DNA of 64,000 bases from Erythroxylum novogranatense. Lineage: Eukaryota; Streptophyta; Magnoliopsida; Malpighiales; Erythroxylaceae. The stretch lies in NCBI GenBank assembly GCA_029891385.1, contig CM057228.1, positions 24,828,809 through 24,892,808 of the forward strand, given 5' to 3'. The position numbers and the translations under genes were made by a program. Below the pieces are notes generated by a model. That model did not search any database and was not told the origin of the DNA. It was given only the letters and a program-made list of their open reading frames with translations. Numbering within the stretch: position 1 is the first letter of the stretch; every line of letters starts with the position of its first letter. This document shows, in pieces, positions 59,217 to 64,000 of the stretch.

Positions 59217-61790
59217 ATGAACAAGTGTATAATGACCCAATTTGGTAGTATAAGGTTGTTTTATGGTGGAAAGTTCGTAGTAGAACTAGAGTTAAAATAT
59301 ATTGATAGGAAACCAAGTGTTTTTAATAAATTAGACCTTGAATATGTTAGCTATAGGAAAATATGTGAGATGGGGAAGGAATTAGGATATCTTCAAATTC
59401 ATAATGTCTATTATAGTGTACCTTGTTTTAAATTTAGTTAGTCGTTGAGATTGATTTAATCAAATCAAAGTTGTCTAAGGCTCACTAACCTTATAAAAAT
59501 TTACCAAATAATTGATGTTTATGTAACTCATTTGTTAGACATCTCAATACTTGCAACAAAGATATTTCCTATAACTAGGAGGAGAGGATTGACATAGCAA
59601 GGGTGAAGAGGAAAGTTATGGTATTAGGGTAGATTATGTTGATGATGAACATGTTGAGGAAGTTGGTGAAGTAGTTAGTGGGGTTGGTGAAGGAGTTCGT
59701 GAAGAATTGGATGGTCATGATAGGGACCAGGATGAGGGTTTTATACAAATTGACATTCTTAATAACCATTACCCAGTTGAAATTGACTTAACTAATTATA
59801 GTAGTTTTATTGATAATGATGAATATACAAACGGAGAAGAGCCTAATGAACCATTACAAAGACCAAGTATTAGTATTAGTTATAATCCATCTAATGTGGC
59901 ACCACATTAGAGATTGGGGATGGAGTTCGGACTAGCTAAAGAATTTAGAGATTTTGTTATGGATTATTCAGTACGAATATGATACAGTGTCAAGTTTTAA
60001 AAGAGTAAAAGCCATAGGATTATAGTTAGATGCATCGGGGATAACCATATGAGTTGTACATTAGTTGTAATAAGAATAAATGGTGCTTCAAAGTGAAGGG
60101 ATACAATCCTGAGAATAGTTATTTTATTAACAACAAACCTAAATTGGTTTCCTTTAAGCTCTTTATGAGACATTTTAGGGAAAGAATACTTGAGAAGCCT
60201 ATTATCGCGATGACGAAAATGGTTAAAGAATGTAGATAAAAACTTAATATATTTGTTAACTCAAGTATGTGTAGAGTACCAAAAAGAAGAATGAGAAAAG
60301 AGAGGGCAATTAACTATATGAATGAATACGTCAAGCTACAAGGATACGTACATGACTCGAGGATTAGTAATCCAAATTCAACAGTAGAATTAAAACTAAC
60401 AATGAAGAAAGAAACTTCTATATAATAGGTATACAAAATTATATTTATACATGTCATCAAGCAACTACAATAAGGTTAAACATTATATTTTTTTTATCTC
60501 TTTATGTAGTTCAAAAGATTATACTTTTTCTTTGTTGCCATAAAAAGAGGATGGAGGCATTTTAGGCCAAATTTTGTTATTGATGGTTGCTCTTGAAAGA
60601 CAAAATTTCAAGGCTAGTTATTGAGTGCATTTTGGATTGATGGTGATGTAGGGATATTGTAGAGGTAAAGAATATTAATTCTTAGACATGGCTTATAAAT
60701 CTACAGCTTCTGACTTGAAATTTTATAGTTATGAAAGGCTTAAATTATATAAGATATGCAAAAGGTATTTTATTCTTCAAGTATTTATGGTTAATTGTTA
60801 TGCAAATCTTTTATATTAACTTACTTAATCTTTTATATTATTATAGAGATTGATTAGGACTATAGAAGAGACATTACCATATGCCACCCATTGGATGTGA
60901 ATTAGACACATATGCCATAATTGGCATATGAATTGATAGGGAAAGGATTTGAGGATGCTATTTTGGAATTGTGCATAGTCAACTTAAGTTAAAGAATTCA
61001 ACGAGCAACTGAAAAGAATGGATAAAATAAAACTTTGGATATGTATCATCATTGCTTGAATATGCTAAGGAGAGGTGAGAAAGATGCTACTAGTCTTTTG
61101 AATCGAAATTCCCAGTTATCGATAATAATATAAGTGAAACTTTTAACGGGTGGATCTTACCAGCCAAAGATAGGCCAATTATCAGCATGCTTGAAACCAT
61201 TAGAATCATAGTGATTAAGAGGCATGTAGATAGGAGAGCATTTGTATATGTTTGGAAGTCAGATGTTGCACCGATGGTTATGAAGAAATTAAATAAGAAC
61301 AAAAAAGACAAAATGAAATGGAGAATAGTTTGGAATGGAGGGGCATATTAACTGTATAAAGGTGATGACAAACATATTGTAAGGATTGGTAGACACCAAT
61401 CATGTAATTTTCGGGCATGGGAGCTTTATAGGTATCATTGTAAGCATGTTATAAATGTTGTTCACCATTCAAAACAAAGGGCAAAGACATAGATGATTGC
61501 TACAAGAAGTTCAAATTTCTCGTATTGTTGGATCATATGTTGCAATCTGTTAGGATTGCAATATTCTGGCATATTGTTGATGTAGAAGTAATAAACCCAC
61601 CACCTAACAGGTTCATGCCAGGAAGACCTAAAATAGCTAGAAGGAGATGATAAAATGAGCTTAATAATTTGAAAAATCTAAATAAATTGACCAGAAAGGG
61701 TTAAGTAAAAAAATGTAGGTAATGTGGCAATTCTGGCCACAATGCCAGAAAATGTAAGAATAAAGGCTCAACTTAATCTGCTCAGCAATC
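59217..61790 (+). pseudogene. MuDR/Mutator-like transposase, decayed
   Basis: Recognisable parts in order: N-terminal domain LFYGGKFVVELELKYIDRKP and YVSYRKICEMGKELGYLQIH (59250-59400); an acidic region (59700-59900); the MuDR-A domain SCNKNKWCFKVKGYNPENSY with KLVSFKLFMRHF (60060-60180); the MULE core near 60545 (RHFRPNFVIDGCS); SETFNGWILPAKDRPIISML (61130-61190); a SWIM-like HKHVINVVHHS region at 61430; and a CCHC knuckle CGNSGHNARKCK (61720-61760) after the PGRPKIARRR motif. Stops and frameshifts throughout. Terminal inverted repeats not located. Confidence 0.9.
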
Positions 61791-62261
61791 TTCATGGATA
61801 TAAAACATTTTTTGATTATCAAACCTTATTTTGATTACTATGTTTTGCTTAATATAACTCACAATGATATTTATGTCATATTTTATTATGTCATTATCGA
61901 GGTCTCTTTCTAGGTGTTTTGTCTTAACACACTTGAACATATTGTTATACCAAGTCAACACAGCAATACTATAAGTATATGAGCATCCATTATATTGTTA
62001 ATAACTAAATCAAATGGATACTATTAATGACATGTGTTTGCAAGTTGCTAGCTCTTTACATAGTGGTAAACAGAAGTATGAAGAAGTTAATCCACATTCA
62101 TTCAAGCTATCTTTTGAACTAATGGGTCTAAGGTTTGAAGGACAACTTAGCATCACTTTCTATTAGTTACAGACCCAAGAAGCAGGGCACCATTGACTCA
62201 ACTAGTACATGAATAACCTTCCTAGTCAAGTGCAAATGAGGGAAGAAATATGGTTGATTCC

Positions 62262-62770
62262 TAGGGATGACAATTGTATCCGAACCCGATGGGTACCCGC
62301 TAAAATTACCCGAACGAGGGCGGGTATGGGGAGAAAATTTTGACCCGTGGAGCGGGTATGGGGGGTTAGCAAAAATCCCCGTCGGGTATCGGGGCGGGTA
62401 TGGGGGTACCACCCCCCATACCCGTTTACCCGTTATATAGTAATTACAATTTTGTCATTATATATATATACATACAAACCCAGCAATTAAATAAAGATAA
62501 GCTTATTTAAATTCAGTATCTTTGTATGAATGTAGCATGAAAATTTAAAAGAAAAACAAATAGTCCATTCGTATTAAATAAGCTTATCTTAAAAAAAAGA
62601 GGCGGGTAAATGGGTACCCGATGGGGGTCAAACCCCCAACGGGTACGGGTATGGGAGGTACCAAAAAATCCTCGACGGGGATGGGGGCGGGTATGGGGGT
62701 GGGGGCTAGTTCATGGGGAGGGTACAGGGGATGGCATACCCGCCCCATACTCGCCCCGTTGCCATCCCTA
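62262..62770. mobile_element. Non-autonomous hAT-like element, 509 bp
   Basis: Inverted ends TAGGGATGACAAT (62262) and GTTGCCATCCCTA (to 62770), flanked by TTGATTCC (62254-62261) and TTGACTCC (62771-62778), a 7/8 duplication. Subterminal regions are GC-rich, with repeated GGGTATGGGG and GGGTACCCG in opposite directions. The centre is AT-rich. Same terminal motif as the element at 20485. Confidence 0.87.
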
Positions 62771-62778
62771 TTGACTCC

Positions 62779-63599
62779 CAGACTATACATTAATGTCTAC
62801 TATGTGTTGTTGGAACTTTTATTTATGGATCCAATCACTTTCTAGGTGGATTATTTATGTATAGATGGATAGATCCAAGCTCTTTTGTATATGGATGGAC
62901 AGATGTTATGGTGTAACTATTTACTTAATTAGTGCTCTGATTATTTATTATGATATAAAAATATAGTTCTTGATGGTTATTATAACTATTAATTAGGCGT
63001 CATGTTCTTCTGCATGTCCTATCTCTCATACACACTTTTTCAGTCTAAATTTATGTTAAGGCATCTTCATGAATAACAAAACAATAAAGATAAAGGAAAA
63101 TTAACTAAAGTCTTTTTCATTCATCACTATTGGGGAGCCATAGGTCCACGCATCTCGTGCATGGATATGTAGCCGAAGCGTTGGAATCAAAATTACAATC
63201 TTATAACATCCCTAGAAAATCTAGAATCATATGTATGTAATAGACATAATTGAAAAACATGTAATTAAAATTATGTACTTTAAGGACAACTCCTCTTATC
63301 TTACTTCTTCTCCTTGTTTGGGTTGTTACAAACACCAAACACCTTCTTTGGCCTCTTGAGAGCACAAAAAGATGGAGAACAACATTGTGTAAGGGTAGTT
63401 AGAGTACTGAAGAAGATGAATTCAAGTAGATGCTCAATCAAGAGTTAGATTATAATCAAGTTAATTGCAATTAAACTCATGCAACAATTGCATAAAATTG
63501 TATGAACAAAACTCAAAATCACCCCTCTCAACCTCCAGAACTCTTTCGGACCCTTAGCCTCTAAATGGAGTGTGTTTCTGGCTGAATTTTGTTGTGTGT
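62779..63599. other. Spacer; possibly the outer part of the diverged LTR
   Basis: 62779-63130 AT-rich without features. 63131-63599 may already be LTR (ACGCATCTCGTGCATGG resembles the LTR start of Copia-B in layout), but the match is too weak to be sure. Confidence 0.4.
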
Positions 63600-64000
63600 A
63601 CATAAGTGAAGAACTCAGTTATGTACCACCTGTTATAAAGTGGGTCACAATTGTAACCTATAAATCACGATCGTGACTTGCTTAAAATGACAGCCATGCA
63701 CACAATCTTTTTCATCCTATCTTTTATGCACATGACATTTAAGTTTTCAGTTATTTTGGGCACTTGAATTAATTCTTAATCTGAGCATATCATGAATGGT
63801 TTCATGTCACTTGAATTAACTCTTTATTTAAGCAAATCATGAAGAGTTTCATGATGCCAATTTACTAGAACTTAAATAGATTAACACACGAATTCTTCGA
63901 TAGTTAATTATCTGACTTATGAACCTTTCCATAGATAACGACCGTGCAATACGTCCCTTCACCATCCCATACCTCACTTGATTTAGAGTATGGGCTATAT
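63600..64000 (-). repeat. Third, diverged Copia-family LTR, cut by the window end
   Basis: GAACCTTTCCATAGATAACG then CCGTGCAATACGTCCCTTCA and CCATCCCATACCTCACTTG near 63920-63990 match the Copia-A LTR around 8205-8260, and 63755-63880 match the ATTAACACTTAATCTGAGCA and CATGATG segments before it. Similarity further left is weaker; the LTR may start at TGGGGAGCC near 63131. Confidence 0.75.

Overview
The window is nuclear DNA of a flowering plant, most likely a eudicot. It carries intron-bearing plant genes (chloroplast leaf ferredoxin-NADP+ reductase in nine exons, a thaumatin-like protein, an ARMADILLO REPEAT ONLY protein, a cold-shock-domain/CCHC protein) set in AT-rich DNA loaded with plant transposable elements. 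I cannot name the species from sequence alone.

Layout. 1-9091: most of a Ty1/Copia element (Copia-A, minus strand), 5-prime of its left LTR cut by the window edge, coding region full of stops and frameshifts. 9092-12837: AT-rich intergenic DNA with a PPR-gene scrap and a 411-bp TRIM-like element with a perfect 5-bp target duplication. 12838-17734: two intact genes on the plus strand, an ARO-type armadillo gene (single exon) and leaf FNR. 18297-19850: a decayed F-box/LRR gene. 20485-21745: a non-autonomous hAT-like element. 22079-28545: the 5-prime end of a decayed retroelement, interrupted by a mosaic of long-LTR sequence with no recognisable coding domain. 28650-29717: a truncated FAR1/MULE-type transposase. 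30469-43001: a second, structurally complete Copia element of the same family (Copia-B, minus strand) with ATAGA target duplications, itself interrupted in RNase H by a 2.8-kb solo LTR with AGTCG duplications. 44157-44402: a scrap of a proteasome beta-2 gene. 46343-47053: an intact cold-shock/zinc-knuckle gene. 49541-51480: a decayed hAT transposase. 52631-53974: an intact thaumatin-like gene for which I infer a third exon coding a GPI-type tail. 54147-57882: two inverted-repeat MITE-like elements and a perfect 126-bp tandem duplication. 59217-61790: a decayed MuDR transposase. 62262-62770: a second non-autonomous hAT-like element. About 63600-64000: the start of a third, diverged LTR of the Copia family.

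The four intact genes are unrelated in function (polarised growth, photosynthetic electron transport, RNA chaperoning, defence/cell wall) and sit as islands between transposons; there is no operon or cluster. I found no clearly new molecular system. The observations most worth a second look are: (1) an array of GTCGAC-centred palindromes in the 5-prime leader of both Copia copies, whose flanking bases differ between copies yet stay self-complementary; (2) a strong bias of copy-to-copy differences at CAG/CTG sites (CAG or CTG replaced by CG, CGG or CCG), which looks more like a methylation-linked base-calling artefact than natural mutation; (3) a variable slot within a family of long LTRs; and (4) independent loss of the protease catalytic triad in the two Copia copies. 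All alignments were done by eye, so boundaries marked approximate can be off by tens of bases.
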